Shown: positions 26,834 through 36,607 of the stretch, piece after piece
Position numbering within the stretch: position 1 is the stretch's first letter
Layout of the letters: the number at the start of each line of letters is the position of its first letter
Source of the DNA: JAHCHG01 sp041745765
GTDB taxonomy: Bacteria; Acidobacteriota; Blastocatellia; Pyrinomonadales; Pyrinomonadaceae
Direction: 5' to 3'
DNA length: 64,000 nt
Assembly: GCA_041745765.1 (NCBI GenBank)
Contig: JBGTIH010000062.1
Location: 3,305 to 67,304 of the forward strand
Position numbers and translations under genes: made by a program
Notes under the pieces: model-generated
What the model was told of the DNA's origin: nothing
The model's database searches: none
Seen by the model: only the letters and a program-made list of their open reading frames with translations

Positions 26834-27805
26834 TTATTTAACGAAATAAACCTTCAGATCGCGTTCGCTCGTGATTTTCCATCCGGCGCCCGTATTTCGG
26901 AGTTTTAACTGCGTCTGAACCTTACCTTCCGAAGTTTTCTCGAAATTCTGAAAAACCCACGCTTTATCAAAAACGGCGGTTGCCGTTTCGCCCGTTTTGT
27001 CGGGCGTAATGCTTAGATTGCTGAAATTCATTTTTATCGAATCATACTGCGTAAAGGCTTTCTGCTTATCGTTTCGGACAAAACTTTTGGCGGCGTTTTT
27101 CTTATTGTAATAATCGAGATTTTCGTCATAGCTTTCCATATAAGCATTTAAGTTGCGCGATTCCGCCAGAGATTTCCACGAATAAATCCGGTCGGAAACC
27201 TGTTTTTTAACTTCTTCCGCATCGAAATTCGGCGGCGGAGTTGCGGTTTTAACAGGCATTTGCGCGGCGTTGGAATCTTTTTTGGTCGGCGCGGGAGTCG
27301 GCGAATCTTTTTCGGCATCATCATCTTTTGAGATTATTTTTTCATCGCTGTTTGGTTTAGTATTCGTGTTTGCGGCGATTTCATTTCGATCTTTCGAGAA
27401 ATAAAACCACCACGCGCCGATTCCGGCAACGCCGAAAAGAATGAGCATAACGAGCGCGGTCGTTAAAACCGCGACTAAAGCATTCGATTTCTGCGGCGGC
27501 ATGGGCGACGCGGGATATGAAGCAATCTGTGTTTCGCGGCTTTTTTCCCAATTTTCGGCGGACGATTCCGGCACGTTAACCCGCATTTGACGGGCATCTT
27601 TGTTAGTCGTAAAACGATTGGTCGGCTCGTTTGCAAAAAACTGTTCGGTTACTTCGTCTTCTGTCGTTTGTCCGCTTTGCCCGAAAGCGAGCGTCGGCGT
27701 TTCTGTGTGTGAATCTGCGCTCCCGACCAACGACGTTCCATCCTGCAGACAGAATTTCAGCGTGTCATCGGCATAACTCGAACGGCACTTCGGACAATGT
27801 TTCAT
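26834..27805 (-). CDS. Zinc-ribbon membrane protein with NTF2-like C-terminal domain
   Basis: 323 aa. The N-terminal zinc-ribbon-like motif has C4, C7 and C19 (MKHCPKC then FCLQDG), a recurrent opening in Acidobacteriota proteins. A disordered linker leads to one membrane helix (about 109-133), a charged and Pro-rich stretch, then an NTF2/SnoaL-like domain (about 195-323, YSWKSLAESRNLNAYMESYDENLDYY to the end). The domain order suggests the ribbon is cytosolic and the NTF2-like domain periplasmic. Function unknown. It is divergent from the lipoprotein gene at 27971, whose product also has an NTF2-like look. Confidence 0.8.
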   Translation of the reverse strand: MKHCPKCRSSYADDTLKFCLQDGTSLVGSADSHTETPTLAFGQSGQTTEDEVTEQFFANEPTNRFTTNKDARQMRVNVPESSAENWEKSRETQIASYPASPMPPQKSNALVAVLTTALVMLILFGVAGIGAWWFYFSKDRNEIAANTNTKPNSDEKIISKDDDAEKDSPTPAPTKKDSNAAQMPVKTATPPPNFDAEEVKKQVSDRIYSWKSLAESRNLNAYMESYDENLDYYNKKNAAKSFVRNDKQKAFTQYDSIKMNFSNLSITPDKTGETATAVFDKAWVFQNFEKTSEGKVQTQLKLRNTGAGWKITSERDLKVYFVK

Positions 27806-27970
27806 AGTTTTATTTCCCGCATTTTTGCTTATCCGTAAATTAAAAATCCCAGTCCGGCGGCGGAGCAGTAATTATAACTATAAACCTACATAAATTCGTT
27901 TCCAAATTTACTTTTACCGAAACACTATTTATACTTTTAAAATATTTTGCACAAATCAGGAATAAAAAAA

Positions 27971-28621
27971 ATGTTGAAAATTAAAAATTATCGAAAAATA
28001 TTATTTGCGCTTTTAATACTGGCTCTTCCGTCACTGCTGATTTCCTGCACCGAGGCGGAAACGAAGGTCGAACCCGGAAACGCCGCATCGCCGACCGAAG
28101 CCTACAAAATGCTCTACACGGCGGTAAAAAGCAAAGACACCGAAAAGATCAAACAAATGATGTCGAAAGGAACAGTCGCTTTTGCCGACGGCGTTTCAAA
28201 ACAGCAAAACAAAGAGATCGGAGAGATTTTCGCCAACGGTTTTACGGCAACCACTTTTGCCGAAACGATGCCGGAAATCCGCGACGAACGCATCAATAAC
28301 AATTACGGCAAGGTCGAAGTTTTTAATCAAAAAGACAATCGCTGGGAAGATCTGCCGTTTATCAATGAAGACGGCGGCTGGAAACTTGCCGTCGGGGATA
28401 TTTTTGCCGGAACATTTCAAGACCCCGGAAAATCGGCGGCGCAAATTCAGGCTGATGCCGCCAATGTCAATAAAATGATTCCACTGTCGCCTGATATTGA
28501 CGGAAACTTTTCAAGCGGCGATCCGACGATGAATGCCAATACGAATATGAAAACAAATGCTAATACGTCAAACGTCAACACCGCGCAGGTCAAACCCGAA
28601 GATCAAAACGAAAAGAAATAA
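27971..28621 (+). CDS. Lipoprotein with DUF4878/NTF2-like domain and Asn-rich tail
   Basis: 216 aa from the ATG at 27971, preceded by CAGGAAT. A lipobox LLIS-C places the lipidated cysteine at residue 26. The body (SPTEAYKMLYTAVKSKDTEKIKQMM... through WKLAVGDIFAGTF) resembles DUF4878/NTF2-like periplasmic domains. The tail has Asn/Thr/Met repeats (NANTNMKTNANTSNVN). The stop codon overlaps the next start as TAATG, indicating coupled expression with the interrupted gene that follows. Role unknown. Confidence 0.78.
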   Translation: MLKIKNYRKILFALLILALPSLLISCTEAETKVEPGNAASPTEAYKMLYTAVKSKDTEKIKQMMSKGTVAFADGVSKQQNKEIGEIFANGFTATTFAETMPEIRDERINNNYGKVEVFNQKDNRWEDLPFINEDGGWKLAVGDIFAGTFQDPGKSAAQIQADAANVNKMIPLSPDIDGNFSSGDPTMNANTNMKTNANTSNVNTAQVKPEDQNEKK

Positions 28622-28962
28622 TGATTACGGAAAATCTGATTCGTGATATTTTATCGCAATACGCAAAACACGGCTAGAATCTAAGCCGTGTTTTGCTTTT
28701 ACCGGAAACCGCAAAAAAACTTTCCGACTCGCTTGACGCGCTTTTCGGCGATGCCGAGATTGTTTCAAGCGGTGTAAACGCGGCGTGGTTTTCGCGTCCT
28801 TCAAAGAAAAATCGAGTGGCGTGGGAGCTTCGCCACCTAAGCGAGAATCCATTTGCGCTTTTTGAAACTTTCGATGAAAATGACGATAAAGATTTTATCA
28901 AAGAATCTTTAAACGAAATGGAAACCCGTTTGCAAGATCGCACATCAAAGCACAAGAATTGA
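28621..28962 (+). pseudogene. Small conserved-looking gene interrupted by an in-frame TAG
   Basis: ATG at 28621 overlaps the lipoprotein stop. Eighteen codons (MITENLIRDILSQYAKHG) are followed by TAG at 28675-28677. The same frame then continues openly for 94 codons (NLSRVLLLPETAKKL... AWFSRPSKKNRVAWELRHL...) to the stop at 28960-28962. Both parts look like one 113-residue protein. My recollection of relatives in this lineage is a Trp after HG, which would make the stop a TGG to TAG change. The TAG sits in the loop of a perfect 13-bp hairpin. Alternatively translation begins at TTG 28693 and the hairpin is a terminator of the lipoprotein gene. Confidence 0.55.
28663..28696 (+). terminator. 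13-bp hairpin at the interrupted gene
   Basis: GCAAAACACGGCT (28663-28675) pairs perfectly with 28684-28696 around an 8-base loop and is followed by TTTTA. It could be a terminator for the lipoprotein gene, or a coincidence within coding sequence. Confidence 0.5.
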
Positions 28963-29011
28963 GTCGGCAATTTACAATTTCAGTAAATTGTTGCAAACTA
29001 TCCATATTGAA

Positions 29012-29626
29012 ATGATGATTAAAGATTTCGGTGCGCGGGTTATAAGTGTTTGGGAAGGCTTGCGACCGATGACACAAAAAATGTTGGTCGGTGCGTTACA
29101 AACGAGCTTTGAAAAAACCAACCCACCAACCCAAAAATTCTCTTACGACACCCACGCCGATTGGGAACTTAGCCGTTTGCTTTCTGCGCTCGATGAACAG
29201 ACAAACGATGAAGAAATCAAGAAAGACGCGGAAAATTTAAGGGAAATAAAACAATTAGCCGACACGTGCGCCAGGGTTTTGCAGGCGCAAACCGAATCTG
29301 CCGAAGTTTATATCCAGCTCGTCAAACGCGCGATTTCCCGCAGCGATTATGATTTAATTGACCGCTTGGGCGATATTCTCGTGCAAAGATTTTCAATCGG
29401 CGAAATTGCGGAAATCATCCGGCAAACAAAATCGCCGCACATCTGCGCGATCGCTTACGAAACGCTTGCCTTAAAACCCGTCCAGATGCTTCTGCCGCTG
29501 CTCGATGATCCGATTTATTTTGAAATCGGACGAACCTCCATCGAACAGCAAGCGTATGAATTCGACAATATGGAAGCCCAGCGCGTGATTGCCGAATTGG
29601 AATCGGATGATTACGATTTCGATTAA
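29012..29626 (+). CDS. Helical hypothetical protein
   Basis: 204 aa from the ATG at 29012 (upstream in-frame TTG codons exist; no clear ribosome site). No family recognised. The sequence is almost wholly alpha-helical. Its second half (AEVYIQLVKRAISRSDYDLIDRLGDILVQRF and onwards) resembles HEAT-like repeats, and the tail is acidic (ESDDYDFD). It lies 49 bases after the interrupted small gene on the same strand and converges with the M48 gene across a hairpin terminator. Confidence 0.7.
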   Translation: MMIKDFGARVISVWEGLRPMTQKMLVGALQTSFEKTNPPTQKFSYDTHADWELSRLLSALDEQTNDEEIKKDAENLREIKQLADTCARVLQAQTESAEVYIQLVKRAISRSDYDLIDRLGDILVQRFSIGEIAEIIRQTKSPHICAIAYETLALKPVQMLLPLLDDPIYFEIGRTSIEQQAYEFDNMEAQRVIAELESDDYDFD

Positions 29627-29649
29627 CCGGAAACAAAAAAAATACGAAA

Positions 29650-29689
29650 AAATGAGAAGTGAAAAATTTTAACATTTCACTTCTCATTT
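29650..29689. terminator. Convergent hairpin terminator
   Basis: Perfect 15-bp stem: AAATGAGAAGTGAAA at 29650-29664 with its complement at 29675-29689, between convergent genes. Its wording (AGAAGTGAAA units) belongs to the heptamer-type snap-back repeats. Confidence 0.75.
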
Positions 29690-29701
29690 CTTATTTCTCA
29701 C

Positions 29702-30694
29702 TTAACTTCCCTGCTTTTTCATCAAATCGGCGTATTGACCGTCGTCAACCCACTTTAGAATTTCGGAAACGCGCCAGATCGGAAACGGATGCGAAAGTCC
29801 GGCATTGATAATGTCCGCCCAGAATTTATCGAGTTTTTTCTCGTCGTAATTTTTCTGAAATTCGCGAGCTTGCTCTAAAAACAGTTCATAATTTATTTTT
29901 GAAGCGAGCGTTCCGCCGGCGAGTTTCATCATCGTTTTGCCGATCACGTGCGGGTCTTGCGTCACGAGCAGCGCGGCTCTGTCGCAGGAAAGTTCCGCCC
30001 GGCGCATCCACGCCAGAAGCGCGCCGCGCATCGAAGCCGTCAGTAATTCCTTGATCAGTCCGGCAATCGGAAGCGATGCCAGCGGAATCGTCGCCACCGC
30101 CAAAAGCAGTTGCGCCGCCGTCAGATAAAGCACGTGTTCGGCGTGAATATGCCCGACTTCGTGCGCGATTACCGCTAAAACTTCATCTTCGTTCAACCGT
30201 TCGAGAAGTCCCGAATGCAGAACGATAATCGGTCGGTCAACGCCGCCCGTAAAAGCATTAACAATCGGATTTTGCTGAATAAACAAATCCGGCATATCCA
30301 CGCCGAGCGTCGTGCAAGCAATCTGCAATTTAGCGTGCAGATCGGGACACTGCTTCGGCGTAACCTTGACCGCGCTCGCCATAAAAGTTACGCGAATCGC
30401 CGATTCGCCCGTAACCTTGAGAAGTTGTTTCAAAGCCGTGTCAATTCCCGGAATCGCCCGCAGCGCGGCAAGGGCTTTACTGTCCGCCGGATGAATATAC
30501 TCGTGTTTGCTCAGATCGGCAAACTTTTTGTGAAATTCGTTGGAAAGCGGTAATTTACAACGCCCGCATTTAGCTTCGCCGTTTACATAACCTTCTTTGA
30601 CGGTATTTTTTTGACCGCAATACCGGCATCGAACAAATAAAGTTTTTTCAACTGCTGCTGATTCGCTGTTGGAATCTGTTTTTTTTCTTGCCAT
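29702..30694 (-). CDS. M48 family metalloprotease with N-terminal zinc ribbon
   Basis: 330 aa. An N-terminal ribbon has C23/C26 and C43/C46. The protease core has HEVGH (H177, E178, H181) and the third ligand region RRAELSCDRAAL (E233). A hydrophobic stretch (about 191-226) follows the active site, and the C-terminal HPFPIWRVSEILKWVDDG is typical of M48 proteins. No signal peptide is seen, so the protein is probably cytosolic or membrane-attached with the active site inside. Related HtpX-type enzymes degrade misfolded membrane proteins, but substrates here are unknown. Monocistronic. Confidence 0.9.
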   Translation of the reverse strand: MARKKTDSNSESAAVEKTLFVRCRYCGQKNTVKEGYVNGEAKCGRCKLPLSNEFHKKFADLSKHEYIHPADSKALAALRAIPGIDTALKQLLKVTGESAIRVTFMASAVKVTPKQCPDLHAKLQIACTTLGVDMPDLFIQQNPIVNAFTGGVDRPIIVLHSGLLERLNEDEVLAVIAHEVGHIHAEHVLYLTAAQLLLAVATIPLASLPIAGLIKELLTASMRGALLAWMRRAELSCDRAALLVTQDPHVIGKTMMKLAGGTLASKINYELFLEQAREFQKNYDEKKLDKFWADIINAGLSHPFPIWRVSEILKWVDDGQYADLMKKQGS

Positions 30695-30939
30695 AGAATT
30701 TAAGTGTAATTTACAAGTCTCGGATATTTCAAATGTCTGTGGTGTTAAACGTCAGAAAAATCAATTTGTTTGTTTATTTGTGAGGCATTTGCGCAACATT
30801 TATGAAAATTTGACTTCCGTTTTCAGTTTTTAGAGGCAATTCGCAAAAGGACGGTGGAAGAACCGAAAATCAGTCGGGCTAATTGAACGAAGCGCAAGAT
30901 ACGTTGGAAATTAACGTCAAGATATTTTTTACGCGAAAC

Positions 30940-32154
30940 TTAATGCACGGAATCGAAAACTAAGCGCACAACCGTTTCAATATGATGAGTTTGCGGAAAT
31001 AAATCTATCGCGGTAATTTTTTCGATCTTGTAACCGTTTGCGGTTAAGATTTTCAAATCACGTGCCAGAATCGAAGGTTCGCACGAAACGTAAGAGATTT
31101 CTTTCGGTTGCAGTTTGATCAGATTTTCGATGGTTTCTTTTTCCGTTCCGGCACGCGGCGGATCGAGCAAGACAAAATCTATATTTTTAAATTCTTCGCT
31201 GTTTTCCCGTAAAAAATCGGAAACCGGTTCGCGGTAAAATTCCGCGTTTTCGAGCCGCGCGTTTTCCGCATTTTTTTCCGCAAAATCAACCGCCCGCTGA
31301 TAGGCTTCAACACCGACGACTTTTCCGAAACTTTCCGCCAGCGGCAGCGTGAAAAGCCCGACTCCGCAATAGAGATCGAGCGCGATTTCGCCCTTCGCGC
31401 CGGAAATCGCCGACTCAATCAGTTTTTCGATTAAAAACGGATTTCCCTGAAAAAAGATATTCGCGCTGTAAAAGTATTTTCTATCGTTCAGCTCAAAGGC
31501 GATTTCTTCGGTCGGTTCGAGAATTTCGTCGGAAAAAATAGAAACTTTTTCGCCGGCATTTGCCGCTTCGATCTCGACAATTTCCGCATAAAAACTTTCC
31601 CAAACGATGCTTTCGCGCAGTTCGGAAAGCGTTTCGTTTAATTCGGGCGTGAGTATCGGGCAATGCGCGACATCTATAACGCGATGCGAATTTCTCTGAA
31701 AATAACCGATTTTTCTGCGCCGCGTGTCAATGTGCCACTGAGCGCGGGCGCGGTAATCGAACGGTTTCGGACTCGCAATTATTTCGATTTCACCTTGAAA
31801 ATCAATTTTAGCGAGCCGCGTCAGACAATCGCGCAAGATTTCGATTTTGGCTTCGAGCTGCGCGTCATACGGCATTTGCTGAAAATTACAGCCGCCGCAT
31901 TTGCCAAAATAAACGCACGGCGGCTCAATTCTCTCCGGCGAAGGTTCGAGAATTTCCAGAATTTCGGCAAATGCGGTTTTGCCTTTTATTTGATAAATTT
32001 TGATGCGAAGCCGGTCGCTTCTCACAGAAAGTGGCACAAAAACGGTTAAATTTTCGGCAAACGCCAGACCGTAGCCGTTCGGCACGATTTTTTCGATTGA
32101 AACTTCTAAAATTTCACCGTTTTTATATTTTCTGCTCAAATTAAACGCTCTCAA
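30940..32154 (-). CDS. rlmD: 23S rRNA uracil-C5 methyltransferase, RlmD/TrmA family
   Basis: SAM-dependent formation of 5-methyluridine in RNA. 404 aa: TRAM domain (about 10-68), iron-sulfur ligands C80, C86, C89 and C165 (the RlmD-type set), SAM-binding DLYCGVG (260-266), DPPRAG (331-336) and nucleophile C358 in YVSCEPSILARDL. The Fe-S cysteines favour RlmD/RlmC over TrmA; the exact position methylated is inference. The TTG start at 32154 lies within the end of the upstream membrane-protein gene (14-base overlap); a second TTG at 32139 is possible. The overlap suggests coupled translation. Confidence 0.88.
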   Translation of the reverse strand: MRAFNLSRKYKNGEILEVSIEKIVPNGYGLAFAENLTVFVPLSVRSDRLRIKIYQIKGKTAFAEILEILEPSPERIEPPCVYFGKCGGCNFQQMPYDAQLEAKIEILRDCLTRLAKIDFQGEIEIIASPKPFDYRARAQWHIDTRRRKIGYFQRNSHRVIDVAHCPILTPELNETLSELRESIVWESFYAEIVEIEAANAGEKVSIFSDEILEPTEEIAFELNDRKYFYSANIFFQGNPFLIEKLIESAISGAKGEIALDLYCGVGLFTLPLAESFGKVVGVEAYQRAVDFAEKNAENARLENAEFYREPVSDFLRENSEEFKNIDFVLLDPPRAGTEKETIENLIKLQPKEISYVSCEPSILARDLKILTANGYKIEKITAIDLFPQTHHIETVVRLVFDSVH

Positions 32155-32461
32155 CCTCGATTTCGATTCCGCCGACCATTTTGGCGAAAATATTATAGAT
32201 CAGCGAACCGATTATACCGCTGATAAATCCCATAATTCCATAAATAACCGGAAAAGCAACGATCATAACCAGTCCCATCACAATACCGCCGCCGCCCGCC
32301 GCCAGACCTTCGCGCTGTCCCAATCCGATGACCATCACGCTCATCAAAATCATCATCAGACCATAAAGTATGCCGATGATCAGACCGATCACCGCAAACA
32401 TTACCGCATACATTTTAGCAACTGACAGAATATCGAATTTTTTGATTCTAAGTTTATTCAT
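32141..32461 (-). CDS. Small membrane protein, DUF3566-like
   Basis: 106 aa with two long hydrophobic segments (about 18-47 and 58-95). The intervening Gly-rich loop (GQREGLAAGGGG) and the short N-terminus (NKLRIKKFDILSVAKMYAVMFAV) resemble the DUF3566 family. Inner membrane, function unknown. Its end overlaps the start of the RlmD-type gene by 14 bases. Confidence 0.7.
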   Translation of the reverse strand: MNKLRIKKFDILSVAKMYAVMFAVIGLIIGILYGLMMILMSVMVIGLGQREGLAAGGGGIVMGLVMIVAFPVIYGIMGFISGIIGSLIYNIFAKMVGGIEIEVESV

Positions 32462-32524
32462 TTTTTTGTCCTCTTTTTAGAATTTGGATAAAGACGGGTA
32501 AATAAATGTATTTTTTGCTTAGAT

Positions 32525-33295
32525 TTATAAATAAAATAAACTCAGCCGCGGAATTTCGCGTTCATCCCGAAGTTTTTTAAGAAGCATCAGCTTAAATGTC
32601 CGCTCATAAACTTCTCTTTCCATTTTTGTCTGATAATCGGCGATTTTCTTTGACGTTTCAGCTTTTAATTTTTCGGTAACGAATGATTTTAATAAAATTT
32701 CGTCAATTGAAGCGTCCAATTTTTCGAGATTTTCCTCGAGTTTTTCAGCCGAAAGTTTTTTGTTTTTCAGCTGATTCAAACTTTCCGAAACTTTTTCCAA
32801 AATTTTCTTCAAATCGCCGACGGCATTTTCGGCGGCGAAATCCAATCCGGCGGAAATTGTTTGAAGATGTTCGGCAATCGTTTCATCGGAAAACAACTCG
32901 TTTTTCGGATGATTTTCTTGGCTTTTATCCGGCGTTTTAATCTCCGTTTTGCCGTTTTTCCCGATTTGCGATTCGAGCCATTCGGCGTATTGCGCTTCGA
33001 TTTCTTCTTTGCAATACGACAGAGATTTGATCGTCCGGCGTTTGTTCGGATTTTTATCGTAAGCATCGAAAACATTTTCGATGCCGCGCAAAATAATATG
33101 AAGCGGCACGCCGCGCTCTTGCCACGTTTCGATCAAAGCCCAATCCAGAGGATTTAAAAGCAAATTGCGCCCGCGCCGGCGGATAAAAGCTTCTTCGATT
33201 TCGGAAAAATAGTTAAAGTAATTCAATGGTGAATGGTGAACGGTGAATGGTGAATTATAAATTGGTTTTTTTATTAACCATTCATCATTCCCCAT
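32525..33295 (-). CDS. Hypothetical coiled-coil-rich protein; N-terminus encoded by a repeat
   Basis: Up to 256 aa. No family recognised. The recognisable part starts at about residue 25 (NYFSEIEEAFIRRRGRNLLLNPLDWALIETWQ), with a compact helical domain to about residue 95. A charged helical and coiled-coil region follows (about 140-235). The first 24 residues are translated from a GAATGGT heptamer snap-back (33224-33300), so the real start may be TTG at 33226 or the start may have been replaced by the repeat. The upstream 85-aa gene ends 10 bases before the ATG, so the pair is probably an operon. Confidence 0.72.
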   Translation of the reverse strand: MGNDEWLIKKPIYNSPFTVHHSPLNYFNYFSEIEEAFIRRRGRNLLLNPLDWALIETWQERGVPLHIILRGIENVFDAYDKNPNKRRTIKSLSYCKEEIEAQYAEWLESQIGKNGKTEIKTPDKSQENHPKNELFSDETIAEHLQTISAGLDFAAENAVGDLKKILEKVSESLNQLKNKKLSAEKLEENLEKLDASIDEILLKSFVTEKLKAETSKKIADYQTKMEREVYERTFKLMLLKKLRDEREIPRLSLFYL

Positions 33296-33300
33296 TCACC
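33224..33300. repeat. GAATGGT heptamer snap-back
   Basis: Five GAATGGT-like units (33224-33258) face three complementary ATTCACC-like units (33280-33300). They occupy the junction between two minus-strand genes and encode the first residues of the downstream one. Confidence 0.8.
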
Positions 33301-33305
33301 ATTAA

Positions 33306-33563
33306 TCAAAATTTTATCTTCATTCGGCGCAGAGTTCGCAGGTCTTCGTCAGTTAAATCGAGTTCGATTTCTTCGTGAAAATCTTCCGATTCATTATCAA
33401 TTTCCTGCAGACCGATCTCGAGCCGGAGCATCAGATTCGGTTCATAACCGAGACCGCGCAAATACTCTATCGCGTCCGCCACGCGTTCGGAATTTTCGAT
33501 TGCCTTATTGATCGCTTCGCCGAGTTCGCGCACGGCTCTTTGTGCATTTTTATCGAGTTCCAT
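33306..33563 (-). CDS. Small acidic hypothetical protein
   Basis: 85 aa, helical and acidic (HEEIELDLTDEDLRTLRRMKIKF at the C-terminus). No signal peptide, no membrane segment and no cysteine. No family recognised. It is paired with the 256-aa hypothetical gene 10 bases downstream. Its start is the ATG at 33563, followed upstream by a heptamer-repeat-rich gap shared with the divergent mutase gene. Confidence 0.7.
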   Translation of the reverse strand: MELDKNAQRAVRELGEAINKAIENSERVADAIEYLRGLGYEPNLMLRLEIGLQEIDNESEDFHEEIELDLTDEDLRTLRRMKIKF

Positions 33564-33616
33564 TTTCTATTAGCGATGCTACGCGACTCGCGCGAAAGTT
33601 TCAAGTTCGCATAAAA

Positions 33617-33744
33617 GTTCAAAGTTTAGAGTTCAAAGTTCAGAGTTATCGTTTAGAATAGCATTGCTTATAATTTTGCATTTCAAAAAACATTTGCTTT
33701 AAAGTATAACCAAACCTTGAACATTAAACTTTGAACTTTGAACT
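33617..33744. repeat. Heptamer repeat pair flanking the mutase 5' region
   Basis: Four GTTCAAA-like units at 33617-33644 are complementary to four TTGAACT-like units at 33717-33744, making an imperfect stem of about 28 bp with a 72-base loop. The right arm ends 9 bases before the mutase ATG, where its ribosome site should be. Confidence 0.8.
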
Positions 33745-33753
33745 TAAACGAAA

Positions 33754-35343
<1,590 letters not shown>

Positions 35344-35439
35344 AAATTTTGATTTGAACCAATAAAGCCGAAAAAAATTTCACCGAAGATTCAAGAAAGC
35401 GGCGCCTTAGCGAAAAATGCCGATGTCGTTTTTTTATTT

Positions 35440-36294
35440 TTATTTCGTTTGACCGTTTTCGTTTCCGGCACGTTTGGCTCTGTTTTTTTTAGGAATGATC
35501 GGGCAGCGGTCGTGCAAATTAAACTTGAAGCCTTCCGGCAAAATATGTACCTTGACATTGACGAGCGCGAGATTCTCGCCTTTTTCGGCTTCCGGTGCGT
35601 TTGTATAGCTCATCGCGCCGCCGTCAATGATAGTAACCGCGCCTTCGCCGATTACTTCAAATTTATCTTTATTAACCAGCATCGCCGTGTTTTCGTCAAT
35701 TCCAAAGCCTAAATCCTGCGGGAAATGAGCAATTGCGGAAATCAATCTGCCGTATCTGCCGCGCTGCGAAAAATGTGTGTCAATAATCGCTCCGACGATC
35801 AAATCCATTCCGGGTCCGATTTCAACTTCCCGCATCCGTGGATTTTCTTCGTTTGCACCGTTAATAATCATCGAATTGGACATCATCGCCGCGCCCGCGC
35901 TCGTGCCGGCGATGACCAGACCTTCGACATATCTTTGTAGAATTATTTTCTGCAAAGGCGAACCGCCGAGCAGACTCGTAATATGAATCTGATCGCCGCC
36001 CGTAAAAAACAGCGCGGTCGCTTTTTTTATCGCTTCGATGCTTTTTTCCAGCCTCGCATCTTCTCTTTCGGAAACATCCACGACCTTGATATTTTTAGCC
36101 CCGAGACTCTTAAAAACTTTAGTGTATTCCTTGCCGACTTCTTCTACCTCGTCGGTGGCAACCGTTAAAATAACAATTTTTGAACTTGCGTTTCCGGCAA
36201 GCTCGACAAATTTTTTCAAAATTCGCGGATTATCTTTCCTTTCTTCGCCACCGCCGATTATTACAAGCTTTCCTCTTGCTTCCGTCAACTCCAT
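35440..36294 (-). CDS. cphB: Cyanophycinase (peptidase S51)
   Basis: Hydrolyses the Asp-Arg polymer cyanophycin to beta-Asp-Arg dipeptides. 284 aa. The residues I associate with Synechocystis CphB are at the same numbers: nucleophile S132 in GTSAGAA, D172, H174, R178, R180, R183 and E201 in DENTAML, plus Q102 in TGGDQ. That suggests an active enzyme rather than a generic S51 peptidase. A C-terminal basic tail (KKNRAKRAGNENGQTK) is unusual. No cyanophycin synthetase or isoaspartyl dipeptidase gene is nearby. It lies beyond a terminator from the envelope trio and is likely its own unit. Confidence 0.9.
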   Translation of the reverse strand: MELTEARGKLVIIGGGEERKDNPRILKKFVELAGNASSKIVILTVATDEVEEVGKEYTKVFKSLGAKNIKVVDVSEREDARLEKSIEAIKKATALFFTGGDQIHITSLLGGSPLQKIILQRYVEGLVIAGTSAGAAMMSNSMIINGANEENPRMREVEIGPGMDLIVGAIIDTHFSQRGRYGRLISAIAHFPQDLGFGIDENTAMLVNKDKFEVIGEGAVTIIDGGAMSYTNAPEAEKGENLALVNVKVHILPEGFKFNLHDRCPIIPKKNRAKRAGNENGQTK

Positions 36295-36607
36295 AATTTG
36301 TAACTCCCCCTCTAAAACTTAAAGCAAAACACTTTAACGGAAACAATATCTGCCGCACTCCTTCCGATAAAATTCAGTAAAAAAAAATACAACCGTTATC
36401 AAATGCAAAAATAGGTGACAGCTGGCAGTTGGCGTTTTTCAAACAAAAATTATTAGCCTCTTTCCGCTCTTTCATTTAGTCGTAATCAATTACGATATAA
36501 TTGATCTTTAAATTGGATAAAGTCGAGCTAAGTGAGTTTATGGTCAAAGAGAAAGACAGTTCTGTTTTTAAGAAAACTGTCTTTCTTGAGTAAAATCGTC
36601 TTTTTCA
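36295..36607. other. Intergenic region upstream of cyanophycinase
   Basis: 313 bases without a gene. It holds a dyad TCGTAAT-CA-ATTACGA at 36480-36495, a possible operator for the cyanophycinase gene, and the terminator of the neighbouring trio. I see nothing else. Confidence 0.5.
36550..36586 (-). terminator. Rho-independent terminator after the DUF3618 gene
   Basis: AGAAAGACAGTT (36550-36561) pairs perfectly with 36575-36586 around a 13-base loop, 22 bases after the stop codon of the minus-strand gene. Confidence 0.75.
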
